Shown here in pieces: positions 17,154-24,437 of a DNA stretch of 64,000 bases. How positions within the stretch are numbered: position 1 is the stretch's first letter; every line of letters starts with the position of its first letter. A model generated the notes under the pieces. It made no database searches and was not told where the DNA came from. It was given only the letters and a program-made list of their open reading frames with translations. The stretch comes from Chromohalobacter canadensis (lineage in GTDB: Bacteria; Pseudomonadota; Gammaproteobacteria; Pseudomonadales; Halomonadaceae), in the NCBI RefSeq assembly GCF_034479555.1, contig NZ_CP140151.1, positions 434,001 to 498,000 on the forward strand, read 5' to 3'. The position numbers were made by a program, and so were the translations under genes.

Positions 17154-17279
17154 ATGGCCCGCAAACGCTCCTCACCCCCAACGTCACCCTCTTACTATGA
17201 GCTACTGGGCCAGCGCAAGCGCGGCGCGGCAATTGCGGCGGGAGTATTTGACGGGGCGGTACACGACGAGTTGGGATGA
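17154..17279 (+). CDS. Short hypothetical protein (41 aa)
   Basis: The ATG at 17154 has GGAG seven bases upstream and starts MARKRSSPPTSPSYYELLGQ, followed by RKRGAAIAAGVFDGAVHDEL. The basic Pro/Ser start and Ala-rich helix are compatible with a small DNA- or protein-binding peptide or with the N-terminus of a longer lost gene. No family recognised. Its stop codon overlaps an ATG of a 70-codon frame that looks fortuitous. Confidence 0.35.
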   Translation: MARKRSSPPTSPSYYELLGQRKRGAAIAAGVFDGAVHDELG

Positions 17280-17399
17280 GTTACCGGTGGCGAGGATACG
17301 ATAGAGCTCACTTCCTACCACTCGACACCTCGACAATGCCACATTCGCCTGACAACGGGGGCTGTGAAAACATAAGAGTCACCATCAGTGGAGAACACC

Positions 17400-17743
17400 A
17401 TGCATTACGCAAAATATGGCCGCATATCTTTAGCAATCATGGCTATAAGCACTGCACTTATGTCGACCATAGCTGCAGCCTCCAGTGAAAACGCCTGGAG
17501 AGATTTCCGTGCAGACGTTGAAAAAAATGTCGCGGCGCTGTCGATGACAGCTTAAATGTCGAGACGATTGCGGTGGACCCCTTTGGCTCCAAGCATTTCG
17601 GACTTGCCCGCATGACCGGGCATGAGCACGGCGCTAAAAATCGATTACAGCTGTTATGCGTCTACGACAAGCAATCACAGCAAGCCGAAATCGGCAGTCC
17701 CATGGATATTGAAACGGACATGCAAACAGAAAGGCCGCAATAA
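17400..17743 (+). pseudogene. Frameshifted small periplasmic protein
   Basis: The ATG at 17400 has GGAG seven bases upstream. It opens a clear signal peptide (ISLAIMAISTALMSTIAAAS) and then ENAWRDFRADVEK. At the run of seven A (17521-17527) the frame leads to an early stop, whereas one more A would open a frame reading CRGAVDDSLNVETIAVDPFG and on to a stop at 17741-17743 (about 113 residues in all). Consistent polar coding character after the run shows that the downstream frame was real. The family is unknown. Loss by slippage, phase variation or a sequencing error are all possible. Confidence 0.65.
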
Positions 17744-17750
17744 AGCGGCC
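17733..17750 (+). terminator. Hairpin over the stop of the frameshifted periplasmic gene
   Basis: GGCCGC (17733-17738) and GCGGCC (17745-17750) pair around AATAAA, which contains the gene's TAA stop. A weak AT tail follows. Likely a short terminator. Confidence 0.45.
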
Positions 17751-17782
17751 TAAATTACGGCTCCAAGTGGCCCTGCTCCAGA

Positions 17783-18179
17783 TTACAAGCTGCACACTAT
17801 GCCGCTGGCCTCGATGTCCTCGGCTCGTGGGGCCGATACCACTCACCCGAGTCAGCCCATCGACACCTTGGTACGGGCGGGCATCGATGACGGCTTCTGC
17901 CCTAGCTGGACCAATGTGAGGCAGCTCATCCAGTCGATTGGGCATCGCCTTATTAATGTTGACGCATTCGCCGCCCGCACTTTTGCTGTCCGCACTCTCG
18001 GCGACAGAAACTCCATCCAAGGCCACGAACTCGGGATCGTCATCACCGACAGTTATGTAGATGGGCGCATGATCTGAGACGATGTCCCTTGCCTGCTTGT
18101 GCGTAAGCCCCAGCAGCTCGGGGAACTGCACGATGCCACTACCGGTAACGTCGAGCGCATCAGCATCAGCCAGATGCTC
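17783..18179 (-). pseudogene. 3' fragment of a nuclease with C-terminal helix-hairpin-helix module
   Basis: Reading leftwards, IVQFPELLGLTHKQARDIVS followed by DHAPIYI ends with the SDHxPI signature found at the end of endonuclease/exonuclease/phosphatase domains. Further on, VNINKAMPNRLDELPHIGPA and SGIGP form a ComEA-type helix-hairpin-helix pair. Near 17821-17830 the frame shifts; the other frame gives EDIEASGIVCSL and a stop at 17783-17785. The 5' part of the gene, which should hold most of the catalytic domain, is missing. It is a dead fragment of a secreted-type nuclease. Confidence 0.6.
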
Positions 18180-18188
18180 TCAACTGGT

Positions 18189-18626
18189 CTAGGTTTTGTC
18201 CGAAAAGTCAGCACGTAGGCAACGGTCTATGCAAGCCAGACATACCATGGCGCTAAAGCTACTGGCGAGCTTGTCGTATCGGGTGGCGATGCGCCGTAGT
18301 TCCTTAACCCAGCCGAAGCCACGTTCGATCACGTTTCGCTCCCGGTACTTGGGCTTGTCGAACCCTCGGGGCAGCCCTGGACGCGGCCGCCGCTTCATCT
18401 TGCGCTGAGCAATGATCGGCTTCATATGGTAACGGTCACAGTAGTGGCGTAACGCATCGCTATCGTAGCCCTTGTCTGCCACGACGTAGCGACAGCGCTT
18501 TCTGGGCCGGCCCACCTTTCCTGGCAAGTGAATCGCTTCCATCGTGGGGATAAAATGCCGAGTGTCAGCATCCTGACCCGGTGATAGCGTGAAAGTCAGC
18601 GGCCAACCATGTCGATCACAGACCAT
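18189..18626 (-). CDS. IS5-family transposase, second frame (OrfB)
   Basis: The second frame carries the rest of the DDE domain: VVADKGYDSDALRHYC with the second aspartate, and RERNVIERGFGWVKELRRIA with the glutamate. Its first ATG is at 18626, but the open frame extends up to the A6G5 run, so it is probably made only as an OrfAB fusion. The TAG stop codon (18189-18191) lies in the flanking CTAG, so translation ends in target-derived sequence. Confidence 0.88.
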   Translation of the reverse strand: MVCDRHGWPLTFTLSPGQDADTRHFIPTMEAIHLPGKVGRPRKRCRYVVADKGYDSDALRHYCDRYHMKPIIAQRKMKRRPRPGLPRGFDKPKYRERNVIERGFGWVKELRRIATRYDKLASSFSAMVCLACIDRCLRADFSDKT

Positions 18627-18673
18627 GTGGATCTTGGTGGTCAGGCCGCCTCGGCTCCGCCCCAGTGCATGGT

Positions 18674-19042
18674 CTACGGGTTCTCTCGACCCCCTTTTTT
18701 GCCGCCTCCTGAGGCAGCGCGAGTGGCTCGGATCGACGTGGAATCGATCATCCAGGTATCCAGATCCATCAGCCCGTCTTCACGCAGCTTGAGATGGAGC
18801 CGATCCAGGACAGCCTCGAAAGTGCCATCGTCGCGCCACTGCCGGAATCGGTCATGGACCGTCTTCCAAGGACCATACCGTTCCGGAAGATCGCGCCATT
18901 TGGCGCCAGAGCACAGGATCCAGAAGATCCCGTTTAGCACTTGGCGGTCATCCCTACGTGGGCGGCCTATTGGCTGAGAGGGCGAGACGATATCCTCGAT
19001 CATCTCCCAGCTTTGATCGGAGAGCTCGTAACGTCCTGCCAT
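18674..19042 (-). CDS. IS5-family transposase, first frame (OrfA)
   Basis: The 122-residue product starts MAGRYELSDQSWEMIEDIVS and contains the DUF4096-type N-terminal domain (GIFWILCSGAKWRDLPERYG) and the first catalytic aspartate in TWMIDSTSIRATRA. It ends just after a slippery A6G5 run (complement of 18690-18700). Ribosomal frameshifting there would fuse it to OrfB and give the complete DDE transposase, the known strategy of this IS group. Confidence 0.9.
   Translation of the reverse strand: MAGRYELSDQSWEMIEDIVSPSQPIGRPRRDDRQVLNGIFWILCSGAKWRDLPERYGPWKTVHDRFRQWRDDGTFEAVLDRLHLKLREDGLMDLDTWMIDSTSIRATRAASGGGKKGGRENP
18690..18700 (-). promoter_or_regulatory. Slippery site for IS5 programmed frameshift
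   Basis: On the minus strand the sequence is AAAAAAGGGGG, placed where OrfA ends and the OrfB frame is already open. A homopolymer run at this position is the usual signal for transposase fusion in this IS group. The shift itself is inferred. Confidence 0.6.
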
Positions 19043-19334
19043 GCATCACCTATGCAGTTGCGGCATGGTGCACATTAGCAAACCCGACTTTTCGGACAAA
19101 ACCTAGTCCCTATCCACTGGATCGCCGATCACGTCGGCCACAGCAGCATCCAGATGATCCAGAAGCGCTACGGCAGTGGATCCACGCCGACGGCCCGGAC
19201 ATCCACAAGGCAGTCGAGAAGCTGCTCGGGCTATAGCTGAGTCCCCACCTTGGTCCCCATGGGTACAGAATCTGCACTCACCCTACCGCATCCAATTGAT
19301 AGAAAAGCGTTTTCATGAATAAAAGACGAGGGGG

Positions 19335-19359
19335 CGAGTCTCCCTATCCGCACCATCAA
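19335..19359 (+). repeat. Right attachment site (attR)
   Basis: CGAGTCTCCC-T-ATCCGCACCATCAA repeats the tRNA-Leu 3' end at 12239-12263 with a single C-to-T change. It includes the CCA and the bases ATCAA that follow the tRNA, so the original junction was copied beyond the gene. Confidence 0.88.
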
Positions 19360-19583
19360 GCTTAACCCAGCATCATCTGACCTATCTTCGAAGTCCTAAA
19401 AGCCCAGCAATCACGCACGGGTCTTTCTTAACCTGAAACCTGACATGATCCCGACGACACGCAATAGCACGTTGCGCGGTGTACACCCACGTGTGTCTTA
19501 AAGTTCGTTGGTACAAACGTCCCAGCTTGCGAGCTGGGTAATTGCATGACATGAAATGAACCGGCCGGTGATGCCTTGAAAGA

Positions 19584-19613
19584 GAGAGCCTCCGAGGACG
19601 ACCGGAGGCTCTC
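19584..19613 (-). terminator. Terminator of the minus-strand gene remnant at 19616
   Basis: An 11-base perfect stem (GAGAGCCTCCG at 19584-19594 with CGGAGGCTCTC at 19603-19613) and an eight-base loop are followed, on the minus strand, by TCTCTTTC. It lies directly after the stop codon of the fragment at 19616-19720. Confidence 0.8.
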
Positions 19614-19615
19614 AA

Positions 19616-19720
19616 TCAGCATAAGCCCATGTGCCTGAATGAATTCAACACGTCCTTGGCAGCTGAGTATCCTTCCTGGATGTAGCTATTCTGACAAATT
19701 TCGAATGCAATAAACTTAAC
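19616..19720 (-). pseudogene. C-terminal remnant of an unknown protein
   Basis: The frame is open for about 34 codons and reads VKFIAFEICQNSYIQEGYSA followed by AKDVLNSFRHMGLC and TGA. It has protein-like composition and is followed by a good terminator, but has no start codon and is cut by a stop at 19721-19723. It is probably the surviving tail of a gene destroyed beside the island. I do not recognise the family. Confidence 0.4.
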
Positions 19721-19826
19721 CTACATCAACAAAAAGCTCGTGAGCAGGCCAACATGTTCATGCTGGCCGCCTAGCCCCACTTTTTCGAGGTAAAAGGCAG
19801 CGTTTCACCCTATAAACGCCATCATG

Positions 19827-20201
19827 TCATTGACAGGCGTACGCCTTTTTCAAGGCTTCGGTGACCACATCGCTGGCCGGTTCGTCCCAGCTTCCGGAAG
19901 TATTTGCCAGATATTGCGACACGCCATCCAAGATATCGCGACCGCGAACATCACTGGGTGCACAAATTTTTTCTCGGGATTCTAAGCGGTCAAAAATACC
20001 TAACACGTATCCGGTATACGTGAAAAACTTACTGGTATCGTAGGATTCATCGGCACGAAATTGCTGGTAATGGCGCTGAAAATCGAGCAGGTCGGCACCA
20101 TTGTAGAAATAGCCCCACGCGTTGCCGATTCCCGTAATGCCCAAACCGGCTACCAACATCACGCTCAATACCCGTTTGGTGGCTTGTCTCTTGTGACTCA
20201 C
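19827..20201 (-). CDS. Rap1a/Tai-like secreted protein
   Basis: The 124-residue product has a basic start, a hydrophobic segment (VLSVMLVAGLGITGIGNAWG) that looks like a signal peptide or anchor, and a mature domain with FTYTGYVLGIFDRLESREKI, CAPSDVRGRDILDGVSQYL and the C-terminal ALKKAYAC. The two cysteines and the GYVLGIFD helix match the Rap1a immunity-type domain, known from type VI secretion immunity proteins but also common as lone genes. The GTG at 20201 has AAGGAG seven bases upstream. No effector gene is next to it, so an immunity role is unproven. Confidence 0.75.
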   Translation of the reverse strand: MSHKRQATKRVLSVMLVAGLGITGIGNAWGYFYNGADLLDFQRHYQQFRADESYDTSKFFTYTGYVLGIFDRLESREKICAPSDVRGRDILDGVSQYLANTSGSWDEPASDVVTEALKKAYACQ

Positions 20202-20303
20202 CCTGACTCCTTGCTTATTCCATTGAGGCACGACATGGCGACCGTCGCGACGGTCGCCATGAGAATGAGTAAGCCGCGATATCGATAAGACGTCAACCGC
20301 TGC

Positions 20304-22061
20304 CTAGAACTCCGTCCATTCGTCTTGAGACTGCGATTGTCGAGTTGCCACCGGCGCTTGGTCGGAGCTGTCGTCTTTCCCAGCCACGGGCCGGGATGCT
20401 TGGCGGGGTGGCGTCAAGGAGGCACGCTCATCATCACCCAACTTGAACGCTTCCAGGATATGCGCCAGCGACTGCGCCTGGGCGCTCAGTTCTTCAGACG
20501 CTGTGCTGGTCTCTTCCACCATGGAAGCATTTTGTTGGGTCATGCGATCGAGTTCGGCAACCGCCGTGTTGACCTGGTTGATGCCGTCGCTCTGTTCCTT
20601 GCTGGCAGCACTGATCTCGTTGATGACATCGCTGACGCGCATCACGCTCTCGACGATCTCATGCATCGTCGCGCCCGCACTTTTAACGAGCTCCGTGCCG
20701 CGTTGCGTGCGTTGTGTGGACGTTTCGATCAAGGCGCGAATTTCTTTGGCGGCTTCGGCACTGCGGCTGGCAAGGGTGCGCACCTCACTGGCCACCACGG
20801 CGAATCCGCGCCCGTGCTCACCGGCGCGTGCCGCTTCGACGGAAGCATTCAGCGCCAGAATGTTGGTCTGGAAAGCAATGCTATCCATCAAGGTGATGAT
20901 TTCCCCTACCTGACGCGAGGCAGTGTCGATATCCACCATGGTCTGTTCGACTTCGCTCATCACCTCGCCACCCCGGCGCGCAACGCCGGCCGAATCCTGC
21001 GCCAACTGGTTGGCTTGTCCTGCCGAGTCAGCGGAATGCGAGACGGTGCCGGTGATCTCTTCCATCGAGGATGAGGTTTGCTGCAGGTTGGCCGCGGTCT
21101 GCTCGGTACGGCTGGACAGGTCCTGGCTGACCTGGGTGATCTCGCCCGACGCGGAGTCAACCGCGTGCGAGGCACCGCGTACCTTGACCAGCGTATGCTG
21201 GATACGCTCGACGAAGGCATTGAAGCGTTCGGCCAGTTCCCCGACTTCATCGTGACGCTCTACCGGCAACCGCCGCGTCAGGTCAGCCTCCCCGGAAGCG
21301 ATATCACTCATCGCCTGGGACGTGCGACGAATCGGCCCCACGATACGCCGCGTCATGATGACCGCCAGTAGCGCCACGATCACGAACGCGATCATGCCAA
21401 GCCCCACCGTTACCAGCGCATTCCGCCATATGGCGGCGTTGAGGTCCTCGCGCGTGGCCGCTATTTCGGCATCGATATCGGCGATGTAAACACCGGTACC
21501 GACCGCCCACTGCCACTCGTCGATAGCAGCGATATACGACAACTTGGCTTCTTCCTCGCCGCTCTCGGGATTGAGCCACGGATATTCGTAAAAGCCGCCA
21601 CCGTCGCGGGCCCGTTCCACGAATTCGCGCACCAGGTAATCACCGTTGGGCGCCGTCAGGTCCGACATATCCGTGCCCTGCTTGTCAGGCGAAAACGGTA
21701 GCACCACATTATTGCCGTCGTAATCGTAGACGAAGACATAGCCATTGTTGCCATAGCGAATGCTACGCAGCAGGTCTGCCGCCTCGGCCTTGAGTTCTTG
21801 TGTATTGGCATTATCGCTGTCACGAAGCGGCGCAATCGACGATACCGCCGTATCGATCAAATCACGCAGGGCATCGCGCCGATCTTCGATCAAGGAGGCA
21901 CGACGTTCCTCAAGATTATCCTCGGCCTGTTGCTTCATCTGATAGACCGTGGCGCACAAGATGACCGCGCTGATAAGCACCAGGGGCAACAAGGTAGCCA
22001 TGAGGATACGGGGCTGTAAGCCCAGATTTTGCAGCGATACGCGCTTCGCACTGGCTGGCAT
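20304..22061 (-). CDS. Methyl-accepting chemotaxis protein with cache sensor
   Basis: The 585-residue receptor has a membrane helix at about residues 18-38, a periplasmic single-cache domain ([20 protein letters not shown] and [15 protein letters not shown]), a second helix at about 216-236, a HAMP domain, and the signalling hairpin with the hallmark [20 protein letters not shown]. It ends in DEWTEF, a xWxxF-type tail that in other receptors recruits CheR or CheB. GGAG lies seven bases before the ATG. A perfect FliA -10 box is upstream (22123-22130), tying it to the flagellar regulon. The ligand is unknown. Confidence 0.95.
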   Translation of the reverse strand: MPASAKRVSLQNLGLQPRILMATLLPLVLISAVILCATVYQMKQQAEDNLEERRASLIEDRRDALRDLIDTAVSSIAPLRDSDNANTQELKAEAADLLRSIRYGNNGYVFVYDYDGNNVVLPFSPDKQGTDMSDLTAPNGDYLVREFVERARDGGGFYEYPWLNPESGEEEAKLSYIAAIDEWQWAVGTGVYIADIDAEIAATREDLNAAIWRNALVTVGLGMIAFVIVALLAVIMTRRIVGPIRRTSQAMSDIASGEADLTRRLPVERHDEVGELAERFNAFVERIQHTLVKVRGASHAVDSASGEITQVSQDLSSRTEQTAANLQQTSSSMEEITGTVSHSADSAGQANQLAQDSAGVARRGGEVMSEVEQTMVDIDTASRQVGEIITLMDSIAFQTNILALNASVEAARAGEHGRGFAVVASEVRTLASRSAEAAKEIRALIETSTQRTQRGTELVKSAGATMHEIVESVMRVSDVINEISAASKEQSDGINQVNTAVAELDRMTQQNASMVEETSTASEELSAQAQSLAHILEAFKLGDDERASLTPPRQASRPVAGKDDSSDQAPVATRQSQSQDEWTEF

Positions 22062-22497
22062 GCTTCGACTCCATGGACGCGAAAAAACGATGGGCTTCGC
22101 TCACGACGACGCCTATAGAGCGTTATCGGCGAGCTTCCAGCGTCCTGCATTCACCAAACGTCGAAACAAGGGCAAAAAAACGCCGGCTGACAAGCAACCG
22201 GCGAGCCGCCACGCGCAACATGGCGAGAGATATACGCCGGCCTTTACAGACCGGTTGGAGGCGGATGATCTTCCACCTCTGGAGACACATGAGACCTGCG
22301 TCTTCCTTGGCGATTCGGATCACATGAGCCTGCGAGGCGAAATCCGCCTCCTTCCTTGGCTGCCGGCCACCAGCCAGCGCAATCGCGCAGTTCCCTTGGC
22401 AGCGTCCCAGTGGCCGGTGATCGCTTGAATCACCTACATCTTAGACGTCAGGCCGGGCTTGGAAAAGCGCTGTACAATACTCAGCGTAAGCACTTAC
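22062..22497. other. Upstream region of the chemoreceptor and 3' side of the symporter
   Basis: Apart from the FliA-type -10 box I see no gene or RNA signature in these 436 bases. Short + frames here show no protein-like features. It separates two minus-strand transcription units. Confidence 0.5.
22123..22130 (-). promoter_or_regulatory. FliA (sigma-28) type -10 element of the chemoreceptor gene
   Basis: On the minus strand the eight bases are GCCGATAA, the full sigma-28 -10 consensus. The -35 side is weak (TGCAGGAC, 11 bases upstream, against TAAAGTTT). The distance to the start codon is about 60 bases. The recognition is by motif only. Confidence 0.6.
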
Positions 22498-24003
22498 TCA
22501 GCCTCGCGATGCCAAGTCTTTGCTTTCTGCATTGAGACGACTTCTCGTGGGTGCCGCAATGGCGAAAAAGCGCGTAATCACAGCCGTCGAGGCCGGCCGC
22601 GTAAGACAGGACACCATCACGAATACCGGCAGGTTGACGACAAGTCCCCAGAACCCAGCGTGGATCCCCAGCGGATTGCGCCACACCAGCGTAAACAGCA
22701 GTGTGACGATAAATCCCACCACGATGCCGCTCAACACGCCCAGTTTAGAGGCGCGGGTCCAGAAGAACATGCCGATGAAGGCAGGCAACACTTGGGTGGC
22801 AAAGCCAAGCCCCACGAGCAATATCATCACCAGGTTGCTGGGTTCGGCGATAGCCACCGGTGCAACGATCAGCGCCATGATCGGTAAGAGCAAGCGTCGC
22901 GCCAGCTTGCCGGCGACGGCGTCGGAAAGCTTGAAGGCCGGCTGGGCGATGTCCTTGGCGTAGGACAGCGCCACCGAATGCAAGAAGGGTTCGCAGGATG
23001 ACATCGACGCAGCCAATGTGCCCGCGCCCAACAAGCCCACCAGCCAGACCGGCATCTGTTGCATGGCAAGCTCCAGGGCCACGGTATCGGCACGCGCCAG
23101 CTCAGGCAGGCTATAGATGCCGATGAAGCCCACCACCACCATGGGCAAGATGACCACATAGTAACTGGGCAGCCAGGTCGCACTGCGGCGAATGGTGCGC
23201 GCCGATGATGCACTCATCCACTGCGTCCAGACCGGCGGCATGAACGACAGCATCGAGACGATGATCGACGTCGTCCAGAAGGCGAAACTCATGTCTCCCT
23301 GCGCGCCCGGCAAGGTCAGAAAGGCCGGATCACGCTCACGCAGAGTGGTAAAAACATCGCCGAACCAGAGGCCGCCGCCGAAACGCTGTGACGCCCAGAG
23401 CCCAATCGCCCATGCCACCGCCAGCATCAGCACGCCCTGGAAGGCGTTGGTAATGCCGATCGCGCGTTGGCCGCTGGCATACAGATAGAGGGCAATACAG
23501 CTCAAGACCACCAGCACCCCCACCCAGATCGGCAAACGTCCAGCGCTCATGACATGCAGAATATACGCCGCCCCGATGGTCTGTAGTACCGCATAGGCCA
23601 ATGAAGCAATCGACATCACCCCTGCGGCCAGGGCCCCCAACAGCGAACTTTCATAGCGGTCGGCAATGGCCGCCCCTTGTGTGACATGGCCAAAGCGCCG
23701 ACCGAAGGCCCACACCTTGGGACCGAAATACCAAGCCACCAGCGCCAGGTAGGATAAATAAATCACCACGTAGAACACCGCAACACCCTTGGTGTAGGCC
23801 CAGCCTGGAGCGCCCATGAAGGTGTAAGCGCTCACGCTGCCTGCGGCGATCAGCAAATAGAGCGTGACCGGCCCCATGCTGCGACCGGCGACGCCCCACT
23901 CTTCCAGCGAGTTCATCGAGCGTCCTGTCCGGGCACGCAAGCCAAGAAAGATCGCCACGCCCAGATAAGCGAGCGTCATGATAATCGGCACACTACTCGT
24001 CAT
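22498..24003 (-). CDS. Sodium:solute symporter family permease
   Basis: A 501-residue inner-membrane protein with about 13 hydrophobic segments and SSS-family features: IMTLAYLGVAIFLGLRARTG, EEWGVAGRSMGPVTLYLLIA, SAYTFMGAPGWAYTKGVAVF, and the core helix region GAGTLAASMSSCEPFLHSVA. The substrate could be a carboxylate or amino acid; sequence alone does not decide. Its start overlaps by 11 bases the small membrane protein upstream, with which it probably acts, as seen for other symporters with a short partner. Confidence 0.88.
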   Translation of the reverse strand: MTSSVPIIMTLAYLGVAIFLGLRARTGRSMNSLEEWGVAGRSMGPVTLYLLIAAGSVSAYTFMGAPGWAYTKGVAVFYVVIYLSYLALVAWYFGPKVWAFGRRFGHVTQGAAIADRYESSLLGALAAGVMSIASLAYAVLQTIGAAYILHVMSAGRLPIWVGVLVVLSCIALYLYASGQRAIGITNAFQGVLMLAVAWAIGLWASQRFGGGLWFGDVFTTLRERDPAFLTLPGAQGDMSFAFWTTSIIVSMLSFMPPVWTQWMSASSARTIRRSATWLPSYYVVILPMVVVGFIGIYSLPELARADTVALELAMQQMPVWLVGLLGAGTLAASMSSCEPFLHSVALSYAKDIAQPAFKLSDAVAGKLARRLLLPIMALIVAPVAIAEPSNLVMILLVGLGFATQVLPAFIGMFFWTRASKLGVLSGIVVGFIVTLLFTLVWRNPLGIHAGFWGLVVNLPVFVMVSCLTRPASTAVITRFFAIAAPTRSRLNAESKDLASRG

Positions 24004-24223
24004 CGCAAGAACGCTCCACTAGCCGATTGCCGATGGCCATGACGCCGCAACAGGCAAACACGATGACGTACGCCCATACCGCGATCAGTGGCAAGCCGAG
24101 CACCACACAGGCGCGGTTGAACCAGCCGATCACCGGCCAGATACCCGCAGCGATGAGCACGACAAATGCCAGAGTCAAACCCCAGCCACGGCCCGTGGTC
24201 GGCCGCACGATATAATGCTTCAT
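23993..24223 (-). CDS. Small membrane partner of the symporter (DUF3311-like)
   Basis: The 76-residue protein has two hydrophobic helices (about residues 14-32 and 41-62) joined by GWFNRACVVLGLPLIAVWAY. The NR...LGLPLxxxW pattern resembles DUF3311 proteins, which are encoded just ahead of sodium:solute symporters. It overlaps the symporter gene by 11 bases, implying translational coupling. Role as an assembly or regulatory partner is inferred from this arrangement. Confidence 0.65.
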   Translation of the reverse strand: MKHYIVRPTTGRGWGLTLAFVVLIAAGIWPVIGWFNRACVVLGLPLIAVWAYVIVFACCGVMAIGNRLVERSCDDE

Positions 24224-24437
24224 GAAACGTTCCGCTCAGGAAAGATTGTCTACGTTGCCAAGGCGTATGCCTTACAATGGCGATACGCGAAAAGCGCTCA
24301 TGGTAGCGCATTCATTCACTCTAGGGGATCGGCGAGTGCTCGCATGTTCTTCACGCCCCGTGGGCATCGTCAGTAAACTTGGCATGGCATGACGCCTACC
24401 GCTTCCTCTGTTTTTCCTCGGCGACAAGGATGTCTTC

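Larger units (their letters stand above)
18193..19102 (-). mobile_element. IS5-family (IS427-like) insertion sequence
   Basis: Perfect 17-base inverted repeats GTTTTGTCCGAAAAGTC lie at 18193-18209 and 19086-19102. CTAG flanks both ends. CTAG is palindromic, so a four-base duplication or a TA duplication with one more repeat base cannot be told apart. The element is about 910 bases and carries the two overlapping frames typical of this group. Confidence 0.9.
18165..19236 (+). pseudogene. Tyrosine integrase C-terminus, interrupted by IS5 and frameshifted
   Basis: Joining the sequence across the IS5 copy (one CTAG retained) gives ISQMLSTGLVPIHWIADHVG, then HSSIQMIQKRYG, the box II region of a phage-type integrase with the H-x-x-R/K-like histidine and the catalytic tyrosine. 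Just after the tyrosine one base is missing, and the next frame continues QWIHADGPDIHKAVEKLLGL and a stop at 19234-19236. Everything upstream of the box is gone, replaced by the nuclease fragment. It lies 98 bases from attR and points at it, so this is the island's own integrase remnant. Confidence 0.8.
12239..19359. mobile_element. Decayed integrative genomic island in tRNA-Leu
   Basis: The island is bounded by the 25-base direct repeats at 12239-12263 and 19335-19359. It contains a tyrosine integrase remnant oriented toward the right end, three insertion sequences of different families, AT-rich cargo, small hypothetical genes and several broken genes. Neighbouring chromosome on both sides is compact and GC-rich. 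Loss of a functional integrase and the attR mismatch mean it is probably fixed in place. Confidence 0.85.
19237..19615. other. Right border region of the island
   Basis: After the integrase remnant come about 98 bases without a gene, then attR. Beyond attR there is no supported gene up to 19615. A perfect small hairpin CCCAGCT-TGCG-AGCTGGG is at 19521-19538. The minus frames across this stretch have no recognisable protein character. Confidence 0.5.

Noticed and set aside
17276-17488. 70-codon frame overlapping the 41-residue protein and the periplasmic pseudogene
   Set aside because: No ribosome site of its own beyond the overlap, mixed composition, and it runs across the start of a better-supported signal-peptide gene in another frame.
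12239-19359. A complete new defence system on the island
   Set aside because: The island has one intact unknown gene and mostly fragments; nothing shows a multi-gene system.
22073-22428. Short + frames between the chemoreceptor and symporter genes
   Set aside because: No plausible ribosome site or protein-like composition.
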